Position numbers and translations under genes: made by a program
Part shown: positions 8,794-18,232 of the stretch, piece by piece
Numbering within the stretch: position 1 is the first letter of the stretch
Layout of the letters: every line of letters starts with the position of its first letter
The notes under the pieces: generated by a model
The model's input: the letters and a program-made list of their open reading frames with translations, nothing else
Database searches by the model: none
Told to the model about the DNA's origin: nothing
Source of the DNA: CAVYXZ01 sp965223835
GTDB lineage: Bacteria; Chloroflexota; Anaerolineae; Aggregatilineales; Phototrophicaceae
Reading direction: 5' to 3'
Length of the DNA: 64,000 nucleotides
Assembly: GCA_965223835.1 (NCBI GenBank)
Contig: CBDCXQ010000001.1
Coordinates: 4,092,001 to 4,156,000 of the forward strand

Positions 8794-10404
8794 CTAATAA
8801 CCCAGTTGCAAAAACACGAAGCCCAACCCGGCAATCAGCAACAGCAGAATGCCCCCATACACCATGAGATTGCGCAGCACGGTGCCTTCCTGTCCGGCAA
8901 TACCGAGCGTACTCGCGCCAACCAGTAACTTAGCCGGGGCCATCATACTCGCCAGGGCTGCTGCCGACGTTTGAATTGCCAAAACAAGCGGGATGCTCAG
9001 GCCCATGAGGGTCGCCGTTTCCATTTGTAGACCGGCGAACACCGCATTCGAGTTAGTGTTGCTGCCGGTCATAAACGCCCCCAACGCGCCGATCAAGGTG
9101 CTCACAAACGCATATAAATCCGGCGGCACCGCTTGACTCAACCACACGGCAATCGTGCGGGTCATACCCGTGTTCGCCATAATCGTTGCCATCGCCACCA
9201 TCGTCAGGATCCCAATCGCCGGATTTTTCCCTTTCTGGCGCACACCCTGGAGAATTCGTTGGCCCGCCCCCGGTGTATAAAAACCACGTGAACGCAGCAA
9301 CCAGAAGGTAATTAGCGAACTGTACAACAGCACTGATCCGGTATGGGCCAGCACCGCAATGCCCAAGTTAGGTGAGGCAGGTGTCACCCAACCAAGACCG
9401 GTTTGCACTTCTGGAATAGCAACGGCGGGCTTGACCTGGCTCAGGAAGGCTTTGATCGGTTGGACACCGGTAATCAGAACTGCCAGGACCACCAGAATAA
9501 CATACCCGGCAATCGCTAACTGAAAACCTGGCTTCGGTCGTGAGTTGGTTTCAGGCGTTTCCGTACTGGTTGCCGCCTCAACGAGAACCGCCTGCTGATA
9601 AATCGGCCAGCGTGTCACCCACAAGCCGGCAGCGAGACCGGCCAATCCCGCACTGGCGGAGGCGATATTCCAGAGGCCACTGGTGGCGACGATATATTGC
9701 ACCACCGCCATAACCCCGCCGACAAATAGTATCGCCGGGAATGCGCGGCGTAGCCCCCGCATACCGCCATAGACATGAGCAGCCAGCGTACCGCAGGCAA
9801 CCGCCCCGACGCCCAGCAGAATCGCCGTCGGTGGTGTGAGTAAATCTGCACTAATCGCTGCTGCACCGGGTAATCCACTGACCTCAATCGCTCCAATCAG
9901 CGCGATAAACGACGACCCTAGCGAACCAAATGTCACCGCCCAGGCATGGCCCAGCGACGGCACCAGCACAGCGGTCATGGCCGGTAAGCCCAGCCCAACC
10001 AGCAGCGGCGCAACCACTGCCACTGGCACACCAAAGCCGCCCACGCCCTGCAAAAACGACGTAAACACCCAGCCCAGCAGCAGCACTCGCAGTGTCTCAT
10101 CGCCGGTAAGATTGGTAAACCACTCAGCGATCACTTCCAGCGCCCCCGCCTCGCGCACGACAAAATACAGCGCCAGCGCCATCCACACAATAACCACCAC
10201 ATCCAGCGTCAGTACCAGCGCCCGGACATGCGCGAAAAATAGCACATCCACGCCACCCCCAAAGCGCAGCGCAGCGATCACCAGCGCGGTAATCCAGCCG
10301 GCGGTACCCGCTTTGGCTCCCCCCCAGCGAAAACCAACCATCAGAATCAACACCAGCAACGGTGGCGCAACCGCTAGCAACACATTCAATGGGGTGGCAG
10401 ACAT
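8794..10404 (-). CDS. L-lactate permease (LctP family)
   Basis: 536 aa from ATG 10404, preceded by AGGAG with a five-base spacer. About 13 membrane helices. Family marks include WMALALYFVVREAGALEVIAEW, FLQGVGGFGVPVAVVAPLLVGLG, LGHAWAVTFGSLGSSFIAL and, near the C-terminus, FMTGSNTNSNAVFAGLQ with AAALASMMAPAKLLVGAST. LctP proteins take up lactate or glycolate by proton symport at the inner membrane. No lactate dehydrogenase or regulator is adjacent, so the physiological substrate is inferred from family only. Confidence 0.92.
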   Translation of the reverse strand: MSATPLNVLLAVAPPLLVLILMVGFRWGGAKAGTAGWITALVIAALRFGGGVDVLFFAHVRALVLTLDVVVIVWMALALYFVVREAGALEVIAEWFTNLTGDETLRVLLLGWVFTSFLQGVGGFGVPVAVVAPLLVGLGLPAMTAVLVPSLGHAWAVTFGSLGSSFIALIGAIEVSGLPGAAAISADLLTPPTAILLGVGAVACGTLAAHVYGGMRGLRRAFPAILFVGGVMAVVQYIVATSGLWNIASASAGLAGLAAGLWVTRWPIYQQAVLVEAATSTETPETNSRPKPGFQLAIAGYVILVVLAVLITGVQPIKAFLSQVKPAVAIPEVQTGLGWVTPASPNLGIAVLAHTGSVLLYSSLITFWLLRSRGFYTPGAGQRILQGVRQKGKNPAIGILTMVAMATIMANTGMTRTIAVWLSQAVPPDLYAFVSTLIGALGAFMTGSNTNSNAVFAGLQMETATLMGLSIPLVLAIQTSAAALASMMAPAKLLVGASTLGIAGQEGTVLRNLMVYGGILLLLIAGLGFVFLQLGY

Positions 10405-10523
10405 GAGAACTCCTGTGGGTAACAATGCAGAGTCGAATTATAGCGCTTTTAGGCAGAAAAATTATGTCCAGGTCACAGTCAGAGCTGGGCTACCTGAACG
10501 TCAAGCAGGTGTATTGGTTGACT

Positions 10524-10994
10524 TCAGACGAATGTTGAGCGATACATGGAGTGCCATCCAGGGTCTTGATAGGGTGACAGTACCTTGATCTCGTTGGTAA
10601 GAATACGCTGTGCGAGGAATGCGTTCTGACTATCAAATGGCAGTGAGGCGATCTCATCCAATCCCAGAAAGTCGGCAGCTTCGGTTTCATTCTGATCGGG
10701 CTGTGGCTCACCGGAAACATAGCGGGCCAGAAATACCAGGTAGAGCATCGGCTTATCGCGCCAGGTGATGGTAACAACGCTAACCAAGCCCTCAACCTCA
10801 CAGATTACGCCAGCTTCTTCGCGGGTTTCGCGAACAGCCGCTACGTCAGGCTGTTCGCCCTCGTCGACGTAGCCTGCCGGAAAAGTCCATAACCCTTTGA
10901 ATTCGCCATAGGCGTCCTTTACAAACAATAGCTTGTTTTCACGCCGCACCGCAGCGCTCACCGTAATAGGCATATTTTGATAAATCGAGGTCAT
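10524..10994 (-). CDS. NUDIX hydrolase
   Basis: 156 aa. Residues about 41-63 spell a perfect Nudix box: G-x5-E-x7-REUxEExGU, seen as GYVDEGEQ then AAVRETREEAGV; the glutamates bind the catalytic metal. The N-terminal strand VSAAVRRENKLLFVKDAYGEFKGLWTFPAG is typical of the NADH pyrophosphatase/MutT-like branch. AAGGAT precedes the ATG. Substrate cannot be assigned. It stands alone, 120 bases from the lactate permease. Confidence 0.92.
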   Translation of the reverse strand: MTSIYQNMPITVSAAVRRENKLLFVKDAYGEFKGLWTFPAGYVDEGEQPDVAAVRETREEAGVICEVEGLVSVVTITWRDKPMLYLVFLARYVSGEPQPDQNETEAADFLGLDEIASLPFDSQNAFLAQRILTNEIKVLSPYQDPGWHSMYRSTFV

Positions 10995-11174
10995 TTTTGA
11001 AAATCCTTAATTTGTGCGTATTCAGAGTAACCGGCTTATCCCAGTCTGCCATGCTACTTTTGACCCTGACATAATGATACGGTTAGATGCCGTTAGCTGT
11101 TACCTGCCGCGTAAAAAAATATTTTCGGCAGATTAGCGGGAGCGTGTAGCGGTGAAGTCGATGTGGGGTCAGGC

Positions 11175-11204
11175 TTTTCAATCCGTGTGATATGCCGATA
11201 TAAT
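11175..11204 (+). promoter_or_regulatory. sigma70-type promoter of the 11212 gene
   Basis: Perfect -10 TATAAT (11199-11204) with TTTTCA 18 bases upstream as a weak -35. The predicted transcription start, about 11211, coincides with the ATG at 11212, which has no ribosome binding site, so the mRNA may be leaderless. Confidence 0.55.
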
Positions 11205-11211
11205 GCACGCC

Positions 11212-11730
11212 ATGTCACAATCCAGCCTACCTGATTATCATTTTCTCTTGATCGCGCCCAATCTGGGGGCCGAGTGGTACTTCGAAGCAGCCCGCACTTA
11301 TTGGGAACGCTTCCGCCCCATTGTGGTGAGCGATCTGGCATTGATTAGCATCGTCCCCGATAACATGAGTGTGTCTGTGACCGTCGTCGCCCGCCGTGAT
11401 CTCATCGCACAGTTGGGGGTGGACCTCTCACGCATCAACCCGGAAGCAGTATTCGACCCGGTGGTGTTCGACTTTATCGAAGACGCGCAGATGACATTGG
11501 AACAGCGTGCCCAGACCAATCAACCCTTTGGTCTCCCACTCATCCCAACCGATGTACCAACGCCCGGTCCGACCTCACCGCCAGTATATCCCACCCCCGG
11601 CCCGGTTGGTCCCAATGTGGTGACACAGGTGCCCACGCCTGATTTGCCCGACCAGAGCGAAATCGACGTGACTAATCCTCCCCAAACCCCGCTTTTCCCA
11701 ACGCCCGGCCCAATTACAGGAAGCGAATAG
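11212..11730 (+). CDS. hypothetical protein, aspartate/glutamate-racemase-like fold not excluded, with Pro-rich tail
   Basis: 172 aa from ATG 11212 (MSQSSLPDYHFLL); ATG 11203 overlaps the -10 box and is less likely. Residues about 8-105 form a globular domain (FLLIAPNLGAEWYFEAARTY, WERFRPIVVSDLALI, FDPVVFDFIEDAQ) that recurs at the C-terminus of the next protein. The last 60 residues are a low-complexity linker rich in PTPGP and TPGPV, resembling surface or linker segments, yet no signal peptide is visible. I do not recognise the domain, and the racemase remark in the call is only a weak possibility. Seven bases separate it from the glycosidase-like gene. Confidence 0.65.
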   Translation: MSQSSLPDYHFLLIAPNLGAEWYFEAARTYWERFRPIVVSDLALISIVPDNMSVSVTVVARRDLIAQLGVDLSRINPEAVFDPVVFDFIEDAQMTLEQRAQTNQPFGLPLIPTDVPTPGPTSPPVYPTPGPVGPNVVTQVPTPDLPDQSEIDVTNPPQTPLFPTPGPITGSE

Positions 11731-11737
11731 GAAGCCT

Positions 11738-13198
11738 ATGCGCCTCGATCAATATGAATGGTCGCGTAACCCGCGCGGTCTCCATGTGCAACGCGTACTG
11801 ATTACGCCGCTGGATTTCGAACGCTGGACGAAACCCCACTTTGGCTGGGTGAAATTGGTCGCTGCGGAGACCGAATATGTCGATGATTCAGTGCGTTTTC
11901 TTGAACTAGGTGTTACGCCGGTGCTGCGTCTATTCCGTGCTCGCTGGGGAGCCAACGCTTTTGATCGGTCGATGCGGGATCAGACTCTGGCCTATCTGCG
12001 GGTCGGCGTGAAATGGTTCGAGTTTTACAACGAACCCAACCTGCCGATTGAATGGCCGCCCGGTGTCGATATTGACTGGCGCAATACAGCCATCATGCAG
12101 CCCTTGATGGACAACTGGCTGGTTTGGGCCGAGTTCATCATCAGTCAGGGTGGCTATCCCGGATTTATTCCGCTGGCTGAAAGCGACGACCCCAAAGCCG
12201 CTGCTGTGCGTTGGATGGATACGTGGCTACGTTATATGCATGAGCGGCATTTTGAGCGATTTCGGAATGTGTTATTAGGTGGTGCCTATTGTGCCACCCA
12301 TCCCTACATCTTAAATCACTTCTATCAAGAAGTTCCCGGCGGTGGCCCGCTCAGTGCCCGCCCGCCCGAAGCGCAGGTGGCGCGGGAACCGGGTTGGCAT
12401 TTCGAATATCCTTACGATCCAATCCAGCAGGCGGCTGATCCCGGACGCACCGTTTATGGCGGCACCGCCCTCACGCCCAATGGCGACCCCGTGGGACTGA
12501 CGGCTATGGGGCGCATGTTCAATGAGCGCTGTGAACAACTGTTTGGCACACCGCCCGTGCCAGTTGTCGGTACTGAAGGTGGCATTTTCCCCTTTTTGCG
12601 CCACGCGGGTGGAGAGTTTTACCAGCAGGATAACCGCTATCCGCCCTATAACGAGACCAGTCAGGCCCAGGCGACGGTCGCCATGTTCGATTGGCTGGCG
12701 CGCGAAGGTCCACCCTGGATGTTTGGTGTATGTCTATGGAAAGAGGACGATTACTATAATCCGTTCCGCACCGCACCCATCCAGGTGATGGAAACGATGC
12801 CGCCGTTCTTCAAATCAGTACCGCCGGTTGGCACGGAACTTGTCCTGAGCGAGCCAGTGGAAATCGTACCCGGTCCCGGTCCGATTCATGGTGAAGCTAA
12901 CTTTCATATGGTGTATATCGCGTCTGGCGTCAACACTGACTGGTTTTTTGAAACCGCCCAACCGTACTGGCAGCGCTTCCGCCCCATCATCACCACCGAT
13001 TTGAGCTTGATTGACTTCTTCCAGTCCGATAAGAGCCTAGCACTCACATTGATCGCCCCGCCCACCGCCATTGATGACCTGACCGAACGCATTCAGGCCC
13101 AATATCCGCACGTCTGGTTCGACCTCATCGTGACGGAAACGCGCCAGGACGTGGGCGACATCTTGAATGAACGCGTACAGCGTAATCAGCGATTTTGA
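11738..13198 (+). CDS. glycoside hydrolase-like TIM-barrel protein with C-terminal domain shared with its neighbour
   Basis: 486 aa, AGGAAG before the ATG. Residues 1-365 look like a clan GH-A barrel: WFEFYNEPNL (Glu99 in the N-E-P motif, the acid/base position) and VPVVGTEGGIF (Glu280 at the nucleophile position); WKEDDYYN near 340 fits the last strand. No signal peptide. Residues about 385-486 repeat the domain of the preceding protein: HMVYIASGVNTDWFFETAQP, YWQRFRPIITTDLSLIDFF, FDLIVTETRQD. Substrate unknown. The pairing of the lone domain with the fused domain suggests the two proteins interact or share a ligand. Confidence 0.8.
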   Translation: MRLDQYEWSRNPRGLHVQRVLITPLDFERWTKPHFGWVKLVAAETEYVDDSVRFLELGVTPVLRLFRARWGANAFDRSMRDQTLAYLRVGVKWFEFYNEPNLPIEWPPGVDIDWRNTAIMQPLMDNWLVWAEFIISQGGYPGFIPLAESDDPKAAAVRWMDTWLRYMHERHFERFRNVLLGGAYCATHPYILNHFYQEVPGGGPLSARPPEAQVAREPGWHFEYPYDPIQQAADPGRTVYGGTALTPNGDPVGLTAMGRMFNERCEQLFGTPPVPVVGTEGGIFPFLRHAGGEFYQQDNRYPPYNETSQAQATVAMFDWLAREGPPWMFGVCLWKEDDYYNPFRTAPIQVMETMPPFFKSVPPVGTELVLSEPVEIVPGPGPIHGEANFHMVYIASGVNTDWFFETAQPYWQRFRPIITTDLSLIDFFQSDKSLALTLIAPPTAIDDLTERIQAQYPHVWFDLIVTETRQDVGDILNERVQRNQRF

Positions 13199-13325
13199 TT
13201 GCTGGCAATCGAATCGGCACTGGGCATAACATTAGGCCATAGATTGAGGATGATATGATTGTCCCGCCAACCTGAAGATTTGTGCTATGATGGGGGCAGT
13301 TACTAGCCCAGTCCAAAGGGGTGAC

Positions 13326-14009
13326 ATGGCTGATCGATCTGACCCACTGCAATCAGAGTCTGTCCAGAACTTTCTCAAGTCGATCTATTCATTGCAGCAG
13401 AGCAACGAGCGCGTCTCGACCAACGCGATGGCAAGTTTGCTGAATATCTCGGCGCCATCCGTAACCGACATGGCCCAACGGCTCGAAGAAATCGGCCTGG
13501 TAAACTATAAAAAATACCAGGGCGTGAAATTAACCCATTCCGGCGAAGAAGAGGCACTCAAGATCCTGCGTCGTCACCGCTTGATTGAGCTATATCTGGT
13601 GGAAGAGCTTGGTTACGAATTACATGAAGTGCATGTCGAGGCTGAGCGGTTGGAACACGCAGTCTCTGATCGCTTTATCGCCGCCATAGACACCCAGCTG
13701 GGCCATCCCGATATTGACCCACATGGCGATCCCATCCCCAGCGCCGATGGCACCATCCGCCGCCGCGACCTGAAACCGTTAAGCGAATGGCCGTTAAACG
13801 CCCCAGCCCGCATCTCGCGCATTCGGGCCACCAGCGACGACATGTTGCAACACATGGTCGAACGAGGCATTAAACTCCATGCCGCGATCGAAGTCACCAA
13901 TCACGACCCGTTTGAAGGGCCGTTGACGATTATTGTTGATGACGTCCAGCAGATTATCGGGCATAATGTCGCGGCTTGCATTCAGGTTGAAATGCGCACC
14001 GATGGCTAA
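13326..14009 (+). CDS. DtxR/MntR-family metal-dependent transcriptional regulator
   Basis: 227 aa from ATG 13326, preceded by AAAGGGG. Domains: winged helix-turn-helix (about 1-65; VSTNAMASLLNISAPSVTDMAQRLEEIGLV), metal-binding/dimerisation domain (66-140; RRHRLIELYLVEELGY, HVEAERLEHAVSDRF, LGHPDIDPHGDPIP) and an SH3-like FeoA domain (about 155-225). The HPxxDPHGxPIP motif is the family hallmark. Such proteins repress iron or manganese uptake genes when metal-loaded. No metal transporter is nearby in this window, so the regulon lies elsewhere. Confidence 0.9.
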   Translation: MADRSDPLQSESVQNFLKSIYSLQQSNERVSTNAMASLLNISAPSVTDMAQRLEEIGLVNYKKYQGVKLTHSGEEEALKILRRHRLIELYLVEELGYELHEVHVEAERLEHAVSDRFIAAIDTQLGHPDIDPHGDPIPSADGTIRRRDLKPLSEWPLNAPARISRIRATSDDMLQHMVERGIKLHAAIEVTNHDPFEGPLTIIVDDVQQIIGHNVAACIQVEMRTDG

Positions 14010-14037
14010 CCACATCAATGTCGCAATCTAACCCATT

Positions 14038-15159
14038 ATGTCCCTGAAAATCCTCTTCGTCGCCTCATTGCACCACCCGGACGAATTAGCAGCGGCAAGG
14101 GCCACCACACCCGAAGATGAACCACCTCCGCTGTTTCCCCCCAGCGTGCTACAACATTTCTGGGAGCGCGTTTTCCGGCGACGGGGCTACGAACTGGACA
14201 TTTTTTACCGTAACCTACCAACAATCGGACAAATACGTGCCCAGCAGCATCACATTAGCCTCTCAGTCAATCAACTCCTGTCGGCATTGGCCTATCGCAT
14301 TCCACCCGAACTTAACCCGGAATTACGCGCCCGCAACCAGCGCCTGTTGCAACAAGCCGAAACGTTTAAGCCCGATGTGCTGTGGCTGGTTGGTGATAAT
14401 CGAGTCATCTATCCCCAAACGCTGGCGACCATCAAGCAAATGCTGGGCTGCAAGCTCGTCTATGCAACCGGAACCTCGCCCATTGTCTTTTCCCGTCCAA
14501 TCGAACGGCAAGCCGCGCCGCTTTACGATCTGGTGCTGGTGAACGATTTTTATCATGGCATTCAATGGTTAGAACTCGGTGCCCGGCGCATGGAATGTCT
14601 GCCGCTGACCGCTGCTGACCCCGACTTTCATCACCCCTATGCCGATGAAACCGGTGAACTGGCAAATGACGTGACCTTCATTGGCACATTACTGCCCGAC
14701 CACCTGTATAGTCGCCGGGTGGCCGCCTTAGCCGCGCTAACCAATTTTGACCTGGGCATCTGGAGTGTTCACGCTGTCCCCGCTGCACTGCAAACACACC
14801 GGCGCGGGTCAGCGCTTGGCGAGACCATGCTGCGCGTACTCTCCGCTGCCAAAATGACCATTAATCCCAATGGTAATTTCATGCGCTATGGCGGCAATAT
14901 GCGCCTGTTTGAGGCTGCCGGAGTCGGCACGCTGCAACTCACAGATGATGTACCCGGCGTTCGGGAGTGGTTTACACTGGGCGAAAATATCGTCATCTAT
15001 CACGATACGGCTGATCTGTGCGCCAAAGTCGCCTATTATCTGCAACATGATTCCGAGCGCGAGTTGCTGGCCCAGCGTGCCCGCGAACATGTTTATGCGC
15101 ATCACACTTATGAACAACGCGTGGACCGCTTTGAACAGATGATGAGTGATTTGATTTAA
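14038..15159 (+). CDS. CgeB-type glycosyltransferase
   Basis: 373 aa. C-terminal half has the Glyco_trans_1_2/CgeB pattern: a VLSAAKMTINPNGNFM strand, GGNMRLFEAAGVGTLQLTDD and a tail VYAHHTYEQRVDRFEQMM. The N-terminal half has LKILFVASLHHPDE and FKPDVLWLVGDNRVI, as in GT-B folds. It probably transfers a sugar to a surface polymer; donor and acceptor are unknown. No clear RBS; it starts 28 bases after the DtxR gene and converges on the ABC exporter, so it may be read through from dtxR. Confidence 0.8.
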   Translation: MSLKILFVASLHHPDELAAARATTPEDEPPPLFPPSVLQHFWERVFRRRGYELDIFYRNLPTIGQIRAQQHHISLSVNQLLSALAYRIPPELNPELRARNQRLLQQAETFKPDVLWLVGDNRVIYPQTLATIKQMLGCKLVYATGTSPIVFSRPIERQAAPLYDLVLVNDFYHGIQWLELGARRMECLPLTAADPDFHHPYADETGELANDVTFIGTLLPDHLYSRRVAALAALTNFDLGIWSVHAVPAALQTHRRGSALGETMLRVLSAAKMTINPNGNFMRYGGNMRLFEAAGVGTLQLTDDVPGVREWFTLGENIVIYHDTADLCAKVAYYLQHDSERELLAQRAREHVYAHHTYEQRVDRFEQMMSDLI

Positions 15160-15167
15160 CAGGCCGT

Positions 15168-15959
15168 TTAATGCCCAACACCCTGATAATGTTGCATCGA
15201 CCACCGCCAGATCAGGATAGCAATCCCGGCCACAATCCAGCCAGAAAACGGCGCCAGATAACTCAGTAGCGAAACTTCTGGCCGAACGAGAAGCAATAGT
15301 CCCGGATAATAACTCGTCATGGCTAACGGCAACACCCAGGTAAACAGCGTTTGAAAAACTGGCGGATAGGTTGTAATCGGATACCGGGCGAACTCGCTCA
15401 AGCTCGACATGAGAAATGGAAACGAACCATCGGCTGATGGATCCCAAAAGCCAATACAATTGGTCATCAAGTTGATCGCGCCGGTCAGGATCGTCGAACT
15501 CAGTAGAATCAGCACTAGATAGATCACATGTCCGAAATCCCAGGCCAGATCAAGCTGGTTCAGGGTGAGTAGCAACACGATAAAACCCAACGCGGCACTG
15601 CCCAGCCCATGAATGCTAGAGGTCTGGGTAATCAATTGCAATAGCGGTGATACCGGACGAGTGAGGATTTGATCGAACTGTCCTTGATTAATAATCAAGC
15701 GCAACCGCCAGGAGCCTTCCAGAAAGAGGGCTGAAAAACCTTGAGGAATCGTCACCAACGCATAGAGCAGCGCAACCTCCCACAAACTCCAACCGACGAT
15801 GGCCGGGATCGTAGAAAAGAGCGCCCAGATAAATATCAGTGCGCCCGCCTGGCGCAATGCGATGCCGCCGATACCGATCCAAAAATCCAGACGGTATTCC
15901 ATATGGGTGCGAATCTGCAAGAAAATCAGCCGAAAATATAGGCGCAGCAAACGTGGCAT
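15168..15959 (-). CDS. ABC-2 type exporter permease (second)
   Basis: 263 aa, six predicted membrane helices. The start MPRLLRLYFRLIFLQIRTHMEYRLDFWIG and the segment FLEGSWRLRLIINQGQFDQILTRPVSPLLQ are typical of the ABC-2 permease family of daunorubicin-like and viologen-type exporters, which work as heterodimers. It begins three bases after the preceding permease stop, so the three genes 17809-15168 form one operon. Substrate unknown. Confidence 0.85.
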   Translation of the reverse strand: MPRLLRLYFRLIFLQIRTHMEYRLDFWIGIGGIALRQAGALIFIWALFSTIPAIVGWSLWEVALLYALVTIPQGFSALFLEGSWRLRLIINQGQFDQILTRPVSPLLQLITQTSSIHGLGSAALGFIVLLLTLNQLDLAWDFGHVIYLVLILLSSTILTGAINLMTNCIGFWDPSADGSFPFLMSSLSEFARYPITTYPPVFQTLFTWVLPLAMTSYYPGLLLLVRPEVSLLSYLAPFSGWIVAGIAILIWRWSMQHYQGVGH

Positions 15960-15962
15960 GGT

Positions 15963-16781
15963 TTATCCGCCCTGCACAGTTAGTGTGCGAATGCCCGGCC
16001 ACCAGATCAACCGGGCAACCAGCCACAGGATTCCGATCCACAGCACCTGCAACCCCAGCGCCTGAACGAGTTCCAGGCCCCCAAGATTCCCAAAATAGAT
16101 TGCCAGTGGAGTGTGGACAATGGCCTGAAAGGGCGACCAGCGGGCAATGGTTTGGATGACACCGGGCAGAAATTCCAGCGGAATCAGCGCGCCGGACAGG
16201 ATGTTATTGACAGCGGCGCGTGCCCATAACAACCCCAATGCATTCAGCGTCCAAAAACAGATCAGGCTCGTGATGAAACTAATCATGAACTTGATGAAAA
16301 AGCCCAGCACCACGCTGATAATAAACAGGAGAAAGGTGACAAGCGAGGCGGGCGGCAAGATATGAAAAACGAATGCCCCCAGCACCACAACGACCGGAAT
16401 ACTGAGCAGGCCGTCAATAAACGCCGCACCCGTCGCCTCTGCCAGATGAGCACCCAGGTAACGAATGGGTCGCAGGAGTTCGGTGGCAATCGTGCCGCGG
16501 CGAATAGCATCGATAATCCGCACTTCAACCCTAAAAGTTAGCAGGATGTTGACGCCATAGGCTACCAGAATGTAGGTTCGCATCCGTTCCCAGTCGAAAC
16601 TACCCACTTCCGGGTTCGCTTCGAAAACTGACCGCCACAGAAAATAGGGGATCACGACCCAGATGAGATTCACTGCCAGCGTCAGCAGGGTCGTATTCCG
16701 GTAGGCGATGGCCCGTTGGACCGCCGCCATAAACAGGGATACATATTTCGAACGCGGTGCCAACCGTAGATCGCCAATCAT
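15963..16781 (-). CDS. ABC-2 type exporter permease (first)
   Basis: 272 aa with six predicted helices; FMAAVQRAIAYRNTTLLTLAVNLIWVVIPYFLWRSVF is the first helix with its cytoplasmic lead, and RRGTIATELLRPIRYLGAHLAE is the amphipathic coupling region seen in this subfamily. Its ATG overlaps the stop of the ATPase gene (ATGA), showing translational coupling. It pairs with the next permease. Confidence 0.85.
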   Translation of the reverse strand: MIGDLRLAPRSKYVSLFMAAVQRAIAYRNTTLLTLAVNLIWVVIPYFLWRSVFEANPEVGSFDWERMRTYILVAYGVNILLTFRVEVRIIDAIRRGTIATELLRPIRYLGAHLAEATGAAFIDGLLSIPVVVVLGAFVFHILPPASLVTFLLFIISVVLGFFIKFMISFITSLICFWTLNALGLLWARAAVNNILSGALIPLEFLPGVIQTIARWSPFQAIVHTPLAIYFGNLGGLELVQALGLQVLWIGILWLVARLIWWPGIRTLTVQGG

Positions 16782-17809
16782 GGTTGCGCTTCCTCAAAGG
16801 CTAATTCGCCCTCGAATAACTGGCGAATAATAAACTCGACGCTGGGATCTTCGGTCTGCAAGTCGCTGATCGGCAGCACCGACCACAGATGATTAATCAC
16901 AGTCCCAGCGGTGACTTCGGCAGTGTCGAATTGCAATGCCAGTTGGAAAGGGTCGGGCTGATTGATGACCAGGCTGGAGTATTGGGCCAGCGCGGCCTGA
17001 GCTTGCACATGGGCAGCAGGTATTGCTTCGCGAAGTATCAATTGCAGCACACGCTCCCGACCAAACCGCTCCTTGATCGCTGGCAAGGGGCCATCGTAAA
17101 CGATCTTACCTTCGTTAATCATCACCAACCGCTCACAGGTGTTCTCAATATCGCTCAGATCATGCGATGTGAGCAGGATCGTTGTGCCCTGTTCCTGATT
17201 GATCTGCTTGATGAAGTCGCGAATACGGACCTTCACCGCCACATCCAGGCCAATAGTTGGCTCATCCAGGTAGACGATGGCGGGCGAATGCAGCAACGAA
17301 GCCGCCAGATCAGAGCGCATCCGCTGCCCCAGTGACAGATAGCGGGCTGGCTTGCTGAGCAATGGACCGAGATCAAGCAGATCAATGAATTTATTGAGGT
17401 TTGCTTCGAAGGTTGCGGCAGGAATTTCGTATATATCACCGAGCAAACGCAGCGATTCCTGCACTGGCAAATCCCACCACAATTGCGACCGTTGACCAAA
17501 CACAACGCCGATATTGCGATTGTTGGCAATGCGGTTTTCAAAAGGGACCAGTCCGTTTACGTGTACTTCGCCAGCAGTCGGCATCAGGATACCCGTCAAC
17601 ATCTTGAGCGTGGTTGATTTACCGGCACCGTTGGGGCCGACATAGGCCACACTCTCCCCCGCATTAATGGTCAGATCGATAGCATCCACCGCGATTTTGG
17701 TCTCATACTGCGGGCGTACCAGGTGTTTGAGCGCGCCACGCAAACCAGGCGGTTTATCCGGCGTGCGGAACGTCTTGGTCAACTGCCGGACCTCAATAAT
17801 CGGTGGCAT
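16778..17809 (-). CDS. ABC exporter ATP-binding protein
   Basis: 343 aa from ATG 17809, preceded by AGGAG with an eight-base spacer; longer in-frame readings add a non-conserved basic extension. Walker A GPNGAGKST (residues about 58-66), Q-loop near VFGQRSQLWWDLP, signature LSLGQRMR (a variant of LSGGQ), Walker B IVYLDEPTIGLD, and H-loop LTSHDLSD. The C-terminal 90 residues are the regulatory extension common in DrrA/NatA-like exporters. It heads the operon with two ABC-2 permeases, giving a complete exporter. Confidence 0.92.
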   Translation of the reverse strand: MPPIIEVRQLTKTFRTPDKPPGLRGALKHLVRPQYETKIAVDAIDLTINAGESVAYVGPNGAGKSTTLKMLTGILMPTAGEVHVNGLVPFENRIANNRNIGVVFGQRSQLWWDLPVQESLRLLGDIYEIPAATFEANLNKFIDLLDLGPLLSKPARYLSLGQRMRSDLAASLLHSPAIVYLDEPTIGLDVAVKVRIRDFIKQINQEQGTTILLTSHDLSDIENTCERLVMINEGKIVYDGPLPAIKERFGRERVLQLILREAIPAAHVQAQAALAQYSSLVINQPDPFQLALQFDTAEVTAGTVINHLWSVLPISDLQTEDPSVEFIIRQLFEGELAFEEAQP

Positions 17810-18232
17810 AACGCTTGCTCCTATGGGTAGCTGGCGAGTCAGGAAGCGATGATGTGAGGGCGCAATTGTTCTCCTGAAACCCTGTATATAGCATGGTTTG
17901 CCACGACTGACAATGTTTGGCTGAACTATCTTCGGCGGGGCGTTTACCGAAAGTTTACGCTCACATTGCAGTTTGGCAATCTTCACGACCAGGCCCGAAA
18001 GCTTCGCAGCTAACTTTTAGAAAGGTCGAGGGTGTGTTGATTGATGTGAGGATCACCGATAGCGACAAAACACTAATCGCGTGTTCGGGGTAAGCGCATT
18101 AATGCGCAGTAGAAGGCGGAAGATACCTCCCGGCTGTGGGATTTCTGGAACCGCCGCAACGGTAACGAATAACGGCAACTTTAATCGAATCCATCTTGCC
18201 AAAGAGCCGAGGCTAGCCCGGCTCTTTATGGG
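17810..18232. other. intergenic region between ABC exporter and YciI gene
   Basis: 423 bases with no supported gene. It holds the exporter RBS at its left end and the hairpin at 18201-18227 at its right end; the middle shows no clear structure. Confidence 0.5.
18201..18227. terminator. hairpin terminator candidate after the YciI gene
   Basis: Perfect nine-base arms AAAGAGCCG/CGGCTCTTT around a nine-base loop. The short T stretch makes termination plausible rather than certain. Confidence 0.5.

Noticed and set aside
9836..10588. Long plus-strand frame opposite the lactate permease gene
   Set aside because: Ser/Thr/Pro-rich antisense shadow of a well conserved membrane protein gene.
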